Shown: positions 51,935 to 60,666 of the stretch, piece by piece
Numbering within the stretch: the stretch's first letter is position 1
Layout: each line of letters starts with the position of its first letter
From: Pirellulales bacterium
GTDB lineage: Bacteria; Planctomycetota; Planctomycetia; Pirellulales; DATAWG01
NCBI GenBank assembly: GCA_036267355.1
Contig: DATAWG010000072.1
Location: 62,001-126,000 of the forward strand
Reading direction: 5' to 3'
Length of the DNA stretch: 64,000 nucleotides
Translations under genes and position numbers: made by a program
Notes under the pieces: generated by a model
The model's input: only the letters and a program-made list of their open reading frames with translations
Told to the model about the DNA's origin: nothing
Database searches by the model: none

Positions 51935-54529
51935 CTATGGCTGAAGTTGGCGGCTGGTGGGAACGATCGGGCGGCCGGTTGATTGGACAGCGCGGACGGG
52001 GATGAGGAAGCGATAGATGGCCAGATGCGGGGCCGAGGCGGCCGCGAGGATCGGATGGCCGTCGATGGCCAATTCCGACGCCGGCGGGCCGATGCCGATC
52101 AAGATCGCGCGGCCGAGAACGAGTTGTCCACTCAGGTCGAGAAAATGCTGGTAGCGATTCAGCAGGCCGACATACTGCAGACCGCCGGCCGCGCGATAGA
52201 ACATCATGATTTCGAGAATCCGCGCTCGATCCTGCCCGGTGCGATCGTAGGGACCGGTCTGATCTTTTTCGCCGACGATCTTGCGGCGGGTGAAATACGT
52301 GTCGGCCGACTGTGATTCGAGCGAATCCACGTCGATCGGCTCGGCGGCGGAAAAGTGTGGAATCAGATAGGCCCCACGATCGTAAAACAGCACGCAATCG
52401 TTCAAGCGGAATTCGTCGCCGCGCCCAGCCCCATGGCTCGCGCCCGCCGACACCCGGATGTTGCCCGTCAACTGATGATCGGGTTGTTCGAGCACGTCGG
52501 CGTCGATCAACCGCGCATGGCCGCTCGTCCAGCGGCCGGTGAAACAGCGGCTTGAGCACGCGGCGAGAGGAACGGGACCGATCGAAGCATTTTCGTCCGG
52601 CTCGCCATCGCCGGAAGCTGGGCCGTTCCGGGGCAAAGCGATCGGATAGGGCCGGGTAAAGAGCGACAGCTCGGCAGTCGCCGCGCCCGGATTGATTCCA
52701 GCAGCTTGGCCGGCCGCGAGCCCGCCGTCGCCCATTCCACCCAAGCCAGTGCCCGGCAGGCCGAGCCAGCTCAGTTCCGTTTCCGATTCGCCGGCGTGTT
52801 TGCCGAGCAAGCGTGGCTGGAGCGAAATCAGGTGCTCTTCGTTCGCGGGGCTGAAGAGGCTGAACCATGTGTCGCCGCGCATCAGGCCGGATTGAAGATC
52901 GAAGTCCACCACCTCGGCCTGGTTCAGCTCGACCCGGTCGCCACGCGAATTTCGCCACAGAAGCCAGACGCCGGCCGACATGCCCACGACGACCACGGCA
53001 AAGCGAATCCAGGGCCAAACGGGCGAGCCGGCAAGCGCCGCGCCACGGCCATGGTGCTCCGCCGCGGCCGACTGCTTCCGTCGCCGCCGCGCCCAATAGT
53101 CGAGCGGAAACAATAGCAAGATATAGCCGCCCGCCAAGACGGCGATCAGCGAGAATGGCGTAAGATGCACGCCCGGAAACTGATCGAGGGCCGACCGCAA
53201 TTGGCCCGACAGATCGTTGTAGCCAAGATGGGTCGCCGAGGTTTGGATTGGGGGCGATTGTCCGCTTGTGAGATTTCGGCCCAAGAGCGCGGCCAGCAGT
53301 TGCGGTAGCGCCGCCCAATGGTCGAGCGGCGGGGCTTTCAGATCGACGCCGACAAAAACAAGTTCGCCAAAACCGTCGGCCGTCCGGACGACCAGCGGCA
53401 ACAACTCGGCTCCGCTTCCCTCGAAGGCCTCGATTTGCCCACGCACTTGGTTCAACTGCGCCACCAGCGCGCTCGGGCGCCGCGCTCCGGCGGCGCCCTC
53501 GGCAACCCGTTGCGAAACGCCGGCGAAGTTTTCCAATGCCGCGAAGCGCTCGAGCGGCGTCGTCTTCTCGAATCGGCCCGGTGCGAACGGTTCGAGCGGC
53601 TCGCCGGGCGAAAGCAATTCGGCGCCGTGACCGCCGACGGAGAGCAACAGCCGGCCGCCGCCGACTTGCACCCAGCGCTGGAGGGCGGCAAGCGAAGCGG
53701 CTGGCACATGCTGGTAAAACGCGGGCTCCGCGGTTGTCAGCACGGCCACATCGACGCCGTCGTAGCCCAAGGCACGATCAGGCAACGACGCCGGGTCGGT
53801 CACGACAGCAATCGTGGTTTGCTCCGGTTGACCTTCTTCGTTGAACCGGGCTACCGAGCCGAATTCGAGCGGCTCGGCAAGTTCGAGAATCAGCCGTTGC
53901 GTCGCGGCAAGGGCTGGCGGCACATCGTCGCCGGAAAAGGTTCGCTCGATCTTGTCGGCCGCATTTTGTTCCGCATGCACCGCGATGCTCACTGTCGCCG
54001 CAGGCCTGCCGAATTTCACATACGAACGCACGTCGACGGGCTTGTCAGGTTCCAGTCGGACGGCATGCACGATCGTGCTGGTGGGAACGCCGTCGCCATC
54101 GGGTACGATGATTTCCAGATCGGCCGTGATGTTGCTCTTGCCGGTCAACAGGATTTCGATTGGCGTCCAGAATCCGACCTTATAGTGACCGGCAAAACCG
54201 ATTTGGATGCGATCGATCGTGGCGGGAGTGGATGACGCAGGCTCGTCGGCTTGGACTGCCGTCGGGCCGAGAAGTGCGACAATCAGCGCGAATGCGGCGA
54301 GAATAAGATGGGCGCCAGTGCTGGCTTGCCCAGCAGTGTTGGCCCACCGGCTGCGCCGCACTGGTGGGTAAGCCAGCAGTGGCACCCGGAATGGAACTGC
54401 GCGACTAGCGAGAAGTTGCGGCCGGTGAAGGGGACTGTCCCCTTTTGCTCCGCGGACTGCGCAAAAGGGGACAGTCCCCGGGCCGCGTTTCCTCTCGCCC
54501 CTCGTCCCTCGTCCCTCACCCCTATTCAT
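51935..54529 (-). CDS. Membrane protein with GATase-like extracytoplasmic region, start overlaid by repeats
   Basis: A large protein whose recognisable part begins with a signal peptide (LILAAFALIVALLG) and has a beta-rich domain (IQIGFAGHYKVGFWTPIEI). A Rossmann-like region with VDVAVLTTAEPAFY and LQRWVQVGGGRLLLSVGG resembles the GATase-1-like domain of planctomycete membrane proteins. Two transmembrane helices follow (LIAVLAGGYILLLFPLDYW; FAVVVVGMSAGVWLLW), then a soluble C-terminus. The ATG at 54529 has GGAG at ideal spacing and overlaps the previous stop as ATGA. Yet about 55 residues after it are encoded by two palindromic elements. A GTG at 54361 would start just before the signal peptide. 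Function unknown. Confidence 0.7.
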   Translation of the reverse strand: MNRGEGRGTRGERKRGPGTVPFCAVRGAKGDSPLHRPQLLASRAVPFRVPLLAYPPVRRSRWANTAGQASTGAHLILAAFALIVALLGPTAVQADEPASSTPATIDRIQIGFAGHYKVGFWTPIEILLTGKSNITADLEIIVPDGDGVPTSTIVHAVRLEPDKPVDVRSYVKFGRPAATVSIAVHAEQNAADKIERTFSGDDVPPALAATQRLILELAEPLEFGSVARFNEEGQPEQTTIAVVTDPASLPDRALGYDGVDVAVLTTAEPAFYQHVPAASLAALQRWVQVGGGRLLLSVGGHGAELLSPGEPLEPFAPGRFEKTTPLERFAALENFAGVSQRVAEGAAGARRPSALVAQLNQVRGQIEAFEGSGAELLPLVVRTADGFGELVFVGVDLKAPPLDHWAALPQLLAALLGRNLTSGQSPPIQTSATHLGYNDLSGQLRSALDQFPGVHLTPFSLIAVLAGGYILLLFPLDYWARRRRKQSAAAEHHGRGAALAGSPVWPWIRFAVVVVGMSAGVWLLWRNSRGDRVELNQAEVVDFDLQSGLMRGDTWFSLFSPANEEHLISLQPRLLGKHAGESETELSWLGLPGTGLGGMGDGGLAAGQAAGINPGAATAELSLFTRPYPIALPRNGPASGDGEPDENASIGPVPLAACSSRCFTGRWTSGHARLIDADVLEQPDHQLTGNIRVSAGASHGAGRGDEFRLNDCVLFYDRGAYLIPHFSAAEPIDVDSLESQSADTYFTRRKIVGEKDQTGPYDRTGQDRARILEIMMFYRAAGGLQYVGLLNRYQHFLDLSGQLVLGRAILIGIGPPASELAIDGHPILAAASAPHLAIYRFLIPVRAVQSTGRPIVPTSRQLQP
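54312..54386. repeat. Inverted repeat, GTGCCACTGCTGGCTTACCC family
   Basis: A 27-base arm (54312-54338) containing CCAGTGCTGGCTTGCCCAGC pairs with 54360-54386 with about four mismatches. It lies in the 5' part of the preceding frame, next to the element at 54430. It is related in sequence to the 30469 and 62623 copies. Confidence 0.75.
54430..54479. repeat. Perfect hairpin, GGGGACTGTCCCCTTTTGC element
   Basis: A 19-base arm at 54430-54448 pairs perfectly with 54461-54479 around 12 bases. Each arm is itself palindromic (GGGGAC-T-GTCCCC). It lies inside the 5' end of the membrane protein frame. Confidence 0.88.
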
Positions 54530-54864
54530 GGCTTCTCCGCATCGTCGCAGCGGCAAATGAATTGGCCGCAGCCGGGGCAGCCTGCGCCGTACTTGCGTTT
54601 GACGGCCTCGCCCAGATCGACGCCGACCACGTTGGCAATCGTCGCCAGCCACGCGAGCACGTCGGCGAATTCCAAAAGCCGTTCTTCGTGCGTTCCGTTG
54701 CGAAGGGCGGCCGCCAATTCGCCCACCTCTTCCATCAGCCACATGAAGGTGCCGTCGATGCCACGGGCGGCGTCTTTTTCGAAATACATCTTGCGGATCA
54801 ATTGCTGAAAGCAATCGAGCGTGATTTCGGCGGCGGCGAGCGGCTGGGCGGTTGGATCGGTCAC
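54526..54864 (-). CDS. MazG-like nucleotide pyrophosphohydrolase
   Basis: A 112-residue all-alpha NTP-pyrophosphatase-type protein. The MazG metal-binding pattern is visible: WLMEEVGELAAAL supplies the first pair of glutamates and RLLEFADVLAWLATIAN supplies the E...D pair. Such enzymes hydrolyse non-canonical or excess nucleoside triphosphates. The C-terminus adds a cysteine-rich tail, CPGCGQFICRCDD, a likely metal site. The start is a GTG overlapping the previous stop by four bases (GTGA), and its own stop overlaps the next start (ATGA), so expression is coupled to the peptidase and membrane protein genes. A housekeeping role is likely; a signalling nucleotide substrate is possible. Confidence 0.9.
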   Translation of the reverse strand: MTDPTAQPLAAAEITLDCFQQLIRKMYFEKDAARGIDGTFMWLMEEVGELAAALRNGTHEERLLEFADVLAWLATIANVVGVDLGEAVKRKYGAGCPGCGQFICRCDDAEKP

Positions 54865-57797
54865 GGCTGGGCTTGCTCCATTTGTTCTTGCAGTTCCTTA
54901 GCGCCGGGAAACGCCGCATCGTCTTTCAAGATCGCGCGGACCAATTCGCGGGCCCGATCTTTGCGGCTGGCTCGAAAACAAGCGTCGGCCAGGGCAAGCT
55001 GCAAGCCGCGTGCGGTCGGCTCGAGCCGGACGGCCGCTTCGTATTCCGCCACTGCCTCTGGAAACTTTTTCTCGCCGACCAGCGCCTCGCCCAGCATGCG
55101 ATGCGTCTCGACATCTTTCACGTCGATATAGAGCGCCTGAGTCGCCCAATGCGCGGCGGCCGCGAAATTTTTGGCCCGCAGCGCCAGTTGGGCCAGCTTT
55201 TTGCGCATCGGCAGGTCGTCGGCATCGCGATCGGCGAGCCGGGCCAACACGTCGAACAGTTTTTTATCTTCGTTCGATTTCAAATAGAGCCGGGCGAGAG
55301 CCTGCAACCACTGCACGTCTTGCGGAAATTTTTTGGCCCCCAGCCGATACAACTCTTCCGCCGCCGCCGGTTCGTCGGAGTCCGATTTCAATCGGGCCAA
55401 CAGGGCAAGCACATTTTCCTGCGGCGCTTCGCGGTCCAAACACTTCTCCAACATGGCGATCGCCCGATCTTGCTCGCCGGCCGTCAAAACAAGCCGGGCC
55501 ACGACATAGGTCGCCAGTTGATGCTTGGGATGCTTTATGAGCACCCCCTCGGCAATGGCTCGAGCTCGCACGGCTTCATCCTTGTGGAAAAGCGCCAGCG
55601 CGAAACGGGCCGCGATATCAGGATCGTCGGGCTGGGCTTTCTGCGCCGTTTCCAGATTGGCCAGCTTCGGCTCGGTGCGTGGGGCGAGCCCTTCCAAGCC
55701 GGCGGCGATCTTTCGTAGGTATTCGACATAGCCGCGCTCGAACTGTTCCTGATCCACGCCGAGGGCCCGCCGGATGGCCGCGCGCGTGTTCAAGTTGTCG
55801 GCATACGCGGCAAGCATTTTGGCGATGGCGTCGTCGCCGAAATGCTCGAGCATGTATTCGGCATAGAGTTCGGCCTGACAATAGGCCATCGCCCAATCGT
55901 CGCTGCTCGAGGGACGAATGAAGCCGCTGTTGATGGTTTCCAGGTTGAATAGCTTTCCTTGCGGCACGCGCTGGGCCAACAGCTCGTCCCATTGCCGCGG
56001 GCGAGGATAGCCCTCGTTTTGCACGGCGAGGGCTTCGGTGAACCAATGCGGGATGTTGAAGTGCGTTTGCTGCAAATTGACGACGTGTACGAATTCATGC
56101 CGCAGCACCCGCGCCCAATTAAACTTCTGCGGCGAATCGTTCGGCGATTGCATGGCCACCATTCGGCCGGCGCAGGCCCCCACCGTGCCGATATAGGGTA
56201 GCCCGACCATGCGAGCGCTGAACCAACCATGACCATCGGTGTTTCGCGAGCGGCTAAAAATTTCGAAAAGTGATTTGCCTTGCGGCTTGTAGCCGAGCTT
56301 TTTTACAAGTGGCGGATAGACTTCTTCTTCGAGGAACTTCGCGACGTATTTCGCCAACAGCTCGTCATGGACACGGTCGAATTTGATCACGAAATGATCC
56401 GTTTCGACCACCGAATAATCCGACAACACCTCCAGCACTTTGAGCGTGTTGCTCACCCGCACGTTGAACGGGTCGATGTCGAATGCTTCGTGCAGCACCT
56501 TATCGGCCGCCACTTCCTCGCCGAGCCGCATGTAGACCAGGCCCAATTCACCGCGAGGGCCGACCAATTGCGGCATGCGGTCGATGGCCTCGCGATAGAA
56601 GCCGACCGCGTCGGGATAGCGCTGCAGGCGATCGAGCCCGGCGGCAAGCGCGGCGTAGAATTCTCCGCAATGAGGATTGCGCGCGGTCACTTCGGAAATC
56701 AGCCTTGCCAAGCGTGAATCGGATGGTTGCGATTTGCCGGCCGCGGCGGGTAGGCCATCAAGGGCGGCATAGGCGGCCGCCAATCGGCCAAGCGTCGCTT
56801 CGTTCGTCGGATCCAGCTTGATTGCCGCTTGCAAATGATCGATGGCCTGCGCCGATTCAAAATTGGCCAGATCGACGTCGGCTTCGAGTTGGCGGGCCCA
56901 TAGCAGCCGGGGGTCGATCTCGAGCGCATGGCGGAGCGACGCCTGCGCGGCAGCCAGGTCATAGTTCTCAATCGCCAGCGAAGCGACTCCCGCCTCCGCC
57001 TCTGCCGCTTGCGGGTTCAGAGCCAGGGCGGCTTTGAATTCTCGCGCGGCGTCGGCTTCGTTGAACTTTTCGGCGTAGAGCAAACCGGCCTCGTAGTGTG
57101 CCCGCCAATAGGCCGGATCGAGCTTGAGCAAGTCGGGATAAAGTTCGTTGACCAGAAAATTGAATTGATCGCTGAGCCGCTTCCACCGGGCGTATTGTGC
57201 GGCGGCAAGGCCAATGAAGTGCAGCGTGTCGGGGTCCTTGATTTCGTCTTCGCGGTTGTACAGATCGACGAACCATTTGTAGCCCGCCGTGGCTTCGTCC
57301 AACCGGCCGGCCCGGCGGTCCGCCTCCGCCGCGACCCAGCGAGCCGCGGCTTGCCGGGGACCATCGGCAATCAGCTTTAGCGCCGCGTTGGCCTGCTCGC
57401 GGGCTTGCTTCACATCGCCACTGGAAAGTGCCAAGATTGCGGATTCGGCGTGCAATTCGCCGGCCGTATCGTGCTGCTTTGCGGTCGCGGAGAGAAGCGT
57501 TTGGGCTTCGTCGGTCTTTCCCACCGCGGCGAGTGCTCGAGCCTGCCCGATTGCCGCGACGATCGGCTCGCGCACGGCAAGCTTCGCGTAACTGTCGACC
57601 GCTTCGGCGTATTTGCCTTGGAGCAACAGCCGACGTGCGATCGCTTGGGCGGAAACGTCTGACGCGGGCTCGGCTGCCGCCTTCGACGCTGCGGAAGAAT
57701 CCTCAGTCGGTGATGCGTTGGGCGGTGGATCGGCGATTGCCGACGTGGCGAACATCAAACCGGCGAGCAACACAACGAGATGCGTGGCATTGCGCAT
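54861..57797 (-). CDS. Exported TPR protein with gluzincin peptidase domain
   Basis: A 978-residue secreted protein. The signal is RNATHLVVLLAGLMFATSAIA at the chosen ATG (57797), which avoids a run of repeat-derived codons upstream. The N-terminal half has about ten tetratricopeptide-like repeats (for example AIARRLLLQGKYAEAVDSYA and YWRAHYEAGLLYAEKFNEA). In the centre is a peptidase_MA-like domain with the zinc motif HEFVH in VLRHEFVHVVNLQQTHFN and a likely third ligand Glu in PHWFTEALAVQNEG. The C-terminal quarter returns to TPR-like helices. It is coupled by a GTGA overlap to the MazG-like gene. TPR mediates protein contacts; the substrate is unknown. Confidence 0.88.
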   Translation of the reverse strand: MRNATHLVVLLAGLMFATSAIADPPPNASPTEDSSAASKAAAEPASDVSAQAIARRLLLQGKYAEAVDSYAKLAVREPIVAAIGQARALAAVGKTDEAQTLLSATAKQHDTAGELHAESAILALSSGDVKQAREQANAALKLIADGPRQAAARWVAAEADRRAGRLDEATAGYKWFVDLYNREDEIKDPDTLHFIGLAAAQYARWKRLSDQFNFLVNELYPDLLKLDPAYWRAHYEAGLLYAEKFNEADAAREFKAALALNPQAAEAEAGVASLAIENYDLAAAQASLRHALEIDPRLLWARQLEADVDLANFESAQAIDHLQAAIKLDPTNEATLGRLAAAYAALDGLPAAAGKSQPSDSRLARLISEVTARNPHCGEFYAALAAGLDRLQRYPDAVGFYREAIDRMPQLVGPRGELGLVYMRLGEEVAADKVLHEAFDIDPFNVRVSNTLKVLEVLSDYSVVETDHFVIKFDRVHDELLAKYVAKFLEEEVYPPLVKKLGYKPQGKSLFEIFSRSRNTDGHGWFSARMVGLPYIGTVGACAGRMVAMQSPNDSPQKFNWARVLRHEFVHVVNLQQTHFNIPHWFTEALAVQNEGYPRPRQWDELLAQRVPQGKLFNLETINSGFIRPSSSDDWAMAYCQAELYAEYMLEHFGDDAIAKMLAAYADNLNTRAAIRRALGVDQEQFERGYVEYLRKIAAGLEGLAPRTEPKLANLETAQKAQPDDPDIAARFALALFHKDEAVRARAIAEGVLIKHPKHQLATYVVARLVLTAGEQDRAIAMLEKCLDREAPQENVLALLARLKSDSDEPAAAEELYRLGAKKFPQDVQWLQALARLYLKSNEDKKLFDVLARLADRDADDLPMRKKLAQLALRAKNFAAAAHWATQALYIDVKDVETHRMLGEALVGEKKFPEAVAEYEAAVRLEPTARGLQLALADACFRASRKDRARELVRAILKDDAAFPGAKELQEQMEQAQP

Positions 57798-57915
57798 CGC
57801 AGATCGATGATTTGCAGGGGCTTGGCACATGTTTGGAAGGGCCGTCGCTTGTCGCCTCATGCTCTCGGTTTTCGCCCCGTCGCGCTCTGGCGGCGCAACG
57901 CCGACGCACGCTTCG

Positions 57916-57946
57916 CACTGGGAGTCTGCGCTTGCCAGTGGCACAC
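57916..57946. repeat. Single arm of the GTGCCACTGGCAAGCG repeat family
   Basis: CACTGGGAGTCTGCGCTTGC and following CAGTGGCACAC match one arm of the 62623-62766 element. No partner arm is found nearby, so this is a solo or decayed copy, located between the TPR peptidase and J-like/retropepsin genes. Confidence 0.6.
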
Positions 57947-57990
57947 CGCCCGCCATTCCTGTCAGTGCCGCACGGCTGCTCTCGCCGTTG

Positions 57991-60417
57991 CTACTTCTTG
58001 ATCGGAACCGCCAGGAACTTTTCGTACTGAAAGTCGAACATCAACACGAAATGTGAGAGAACTTGGGCACCGATAACGCCCGATTGCCGAACTTCTTTCG
58101 GGTCGAAATATCCGTCGCCGTTTTTCGATTCGACGGAGGCCGGCGCGGAAATTTCCTGCCCAAAAAACGTCACCTTGCCTACCGGTGCCGTCAATCCCTT
58201 CACCATCACGCCGGTCGGCGCCCCGGTGGCAATAAGAAATGTCCCCTCCGGACCGTTGTCGATCATCGCGGGCATCGCTGGTTTGAAATCGAAGCGGGTG
58301 AGAAATTCGGGCTGCAATCCGGCGGAAAAGGGAAGCGGTTCGCGCTTGAAAAAGGTGACCGTGTTTTTCGACGGGTCGATCGAAAACGGCAGTTGCGACC
58401 AGATATCGCAACCAATCACGCCGTCGATCGGCACGCCGATCGCCGCCGACCACGGCTTCAGATCGGCTGCCACCGCCAACCAATTGCGGTCGGTCGGCGG
58501 GGGCAGAATCATCGGCTCTTCGAACCGAACCAATCCGAGTGACAGCGAATTGATCTTCCGCTTCGTCACTTGCTGGACACCGCCAACAAGGCTCAAGCTC
58601 TTTTGACCGACCTTGGACAGCGCCAGCCGATCGGCCAACTCGGTGCCGATGATGATGTCGCGCGTGCCGGTGTCGAGCAGAAACGTTCCGGCAGGTTGGT
58701 CGTTGATCTTCACATTGGCCAGCATCAGATCGCCATGCCTTTCGATCGGCACCGCGATCGGCGAACCGGTCACCGGCGAGCGCGTCGTGCGATCGTCGAC
58801 CGCGCCGGTCACGCTGCGTGGGCCGAAGGCGATGCCCTGCGGGGCATGCTCGTGGGTTGCGGCAGGTTTCGGCGCCTCGGTTGTCGTCGGCGAACTGTTG
58901 CCGAGCATCGCGGCGACGACGACCATCAGCACCACGAGCCCGCCGCCGACGCCGACCATGATTTGCCACATTTCGGGCCCTTTGCGGGGCGGTTTCTTCA
59001 CAATCGATTTCCCTTCGATTCGAGTTGTTGTGCCAGCCGATTTGGCGCCGGCAGCGGTGTTCGCTTTCAAATTGGATTTTGCGGTTGGCTTGGCGTTTTT
59101 CGAAGCGCCGGCGGGCTTGCTTGCAGGATTGCCGATGGCAAAACCGGCGCCGGCAGAACCGGCGGCGGTCGCGGTCGCCCCACCTGCCCTGACGCCCGAC
59201 AAACCCATTCCGGAAAAGAACGAGCCGTCGATTTCGCCTTCGGCCGCGGCGCCGTAGATATCGTCCGAGTCGCCGGCCGCGGCGGCGCTCATTTCGCCGT
59301 TGGTTTTCACTTCGGCAGATACTTTGTCGTGCCTCGCGCCCGCCGTCTGTGGTGCTGCATCGGCCTCAGCGGCGGGTTTGTTCGGCTTGCCGGCCGCGGC
59401 AATCGGCTTTGGAGACGCCGGATTTCCTGGCGGCGAGATTTTGGAAGACAATGGCGTCGACGGAGTTGGAACCACGGCCGATATAGTCGTTCGAACGGCG
59501 CGTGGCTGTGATAGCGTGGGCATGGAGGCCACGGACTTCGCCGAGGAAGTGGGCTGCGATGCTGCTGCCGGACGCGGCAGGGGCGCTTGTTCCATTGGCG
59601 ACGCATTTTTCGCCTGCGAAGGCGCGGCGCTTTCTAGGGTCGGTTTCAGCTCGGCCGGATCGAGGGCTTCGTCGATCAGTTCCGGCTGCGGGGCTTCGCT
59701 TGTCTCGTCAATTAGTTCTGGCTTGGACGGCAATTCCGGCTCGGCCGGTGCGACCGCGTCATGGATCAGTTCCGGCTCCGGGGCAGTATCGATATCGGAA
59801 TTGGAATCATCGTCCGCGATTGGCGTCGCTTCCGGCACGGCTTCATCCTGAATCGGCAGCACTTCAGGAATCTCGTCGGCCGCCCCTCCGTCGATCGGCT
59901 CAACCGGCGGAACATCGACCGGCTCGACCAACGGAATATGGGCCTCGGCCAACGATTCAACAACGGTTAGTTCCGTTGGTTGTGGCAGCGGTTCGACCAT
60001 TGGCACGTCGGTCGCCCCATCGATTGGTTCGACCATTGGCACGTCGGTCGGCTCATCAATTGGCTCGGCGACCGGCGCTGCGTCGACCGGCTCGGCTACG
60101 TCCGATTCGGCGGCGGCGGCCACCGCCTGCGCTGCTTTCAGCGAGGCGCGCAGCTTTTGGTCGTATGCCGTCTTGCGGTCGTTAAGCAAAAGGCAGCGGC
60201 GAGCGTCGGAAATTTGGTCGAGCAGCTTGCGGATCGCGGCCTGATCGGGGCCAGTAAGCTGCTTTTGCAGTTGGCCCATGAGCCGCTTGGCGGCCCCGTC
60301 GATCGTCGTTCGATCTGATTCGAACGGTTCGAGCCCGAGCAAACGATAGTGGCTGGGCGGTTGTTCCTCGGCGGGAATACCGAGCCATTTTTGATACGCC
60401 TCGACCGTGTCCGACAT
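57991..60417 (-). CDS. J-like module, membrane helix and retropepsin-like aspartic protease domain
   Basis: An 808-residue protein. Residues 1-95 are the planctomycete J-like module, WLGIPAEEQPPSHYRLLGL through QISDARRCLLLNDRK, lacking HPD. Then comes a very acidic Pro/Glu/Asp linker with a 12-residue repeat encoded by two 36-base DNA units, a basic Lys/Ala stretch, and one transmembrane helix (MVGVGGGLVVLMVVVAAML, about 484-506). The outer C-terminus has two lobes of retropepsin type. The first has the active-site motif FLLDTGTRDIIIG (about residue 577); the second has FLIATGAPTG, where Ala replaces the catalytic Asp. The second half also has GVIGCDIWSQLPFSID. A dimeric or single-Asp enzyme is possible. 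Likely a membrane-tethered protease-like protein. Confidence 0.78.
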   Translation of the reverse strand: MSDTVEAYQKWLGIPAEEQPPSHYRLLGLEPFESDRTTIDGAAKRLMGQLQKQLTGPDQAAIRKLLDQISDARRCLLLNDRKTAYDQKLRASLKAAQAVAAAAESDVAEPVDAAPVAEPIDEPTDVPMVEPIDGATDVPMVEPLPQPTELTVVESLAEAHIPLVEPVDVPPVEPIDGGAADEIPEVLPIQDEAVPEATPIADDDSNSDIDTAPEPELIHDAVAPAEPELPSKPELIDETSEAPQPELIDEALDPAELKPTLESAAPSQAKNASPMEQAPLPRPAAASQPTSSAKSVASMPTLSQPRAVRTTISAVVPTPSTPLSSKISPPGNPASPKPIAAAGKPNKPAAEADAAPQTAGARHDKVSAEVKTNGEMSAAAAGDSDDIYGAAAEGEIDGSFFSGMGLSGVRAGGATATAAGSAGAGFAIGNPASKPAGASKNAKPTAKSNLKANTAAGAKSAGTTTRIEGKSIVKKPPRKGPEMWQIMVGVGGGLVVLMVVVAAMLGNSSPTTTEAPKPAATHEHAPQGIAFGPRSVTGAVDDRTTRSPVTGSPIAVPIERHGDLMLANVKINDQPAGTFLLDTGTRDIIIGTELADRLALSKVGQKSLSLVGGVQQVTKRKINSLSLGLVRFEEPMILPPPTDRNWLAVAADLKPWSAAIGVPIDGVIGCDIWSQLPFSIDPSKNTVTFFKREPLPFSAGLQPEFLTRFDFKPAMPAMIDNGPEGTFLIATGAPTGVMVKGLTAPVGKVTFFGQEISAPASVESKNGDGYFDPKEVRQSGVIGAQVLSHFVLMFDFQYEKFLAVPIKK
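59990..60061 (-). repeat. Two 36-base tandem units in the acidic linker
   Basis: Units 59990-60025 and 60026-60061 differ at only a few bases and encode PTDVPMVEPID-type dodecapeptides. Confidence 0.85.
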
Positions 60418-60648
60418 TACAACACTCGAATTCCAGCGGGTCGCCGCGTGCTGCCGCCGGTAGCAACCTGTTCCGTGCGAAAGAAAACTGCCCTCGGCCC
60501 ATTATTTCTGGTTCCAGCGTCATTTGCAACCGGCCGAAAGAACGGGGGCAACCACTGCCTCGGCGGTTGAACCCACACTTGCGGTTTCGCGCGTTCAATG
60601 CCGGCATGCGGCAAGGCAATGAAACGGACGCCCAGCGTGCGTTTGCAT

Positions 60649-60664
60649 CGGGCTGGAAAGCCCG
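60649..60664. repeat. CGGGCTGGAAAGCCCG palindrome at the end of the radical SAM gene
   Basis: Six-base perfect arms around GGAA, ending two bases past the stop codon of the radical SAM gene (minus strand). There is no T-run. The 249-base spacer also has a partial GCGGTTTCGCGC word near 60580, so this looks like element-derived DNA. Confidence 0.5.
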
Positions 60665-60666
60665 AC

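Noticed and set aside
57798-57956. Upstream start for the TPR peptidase
   Set aside because: The extra residues are translated from a dispersed repeat arm and precede a good signal peptide, so the ATG at 57797 is preferred.
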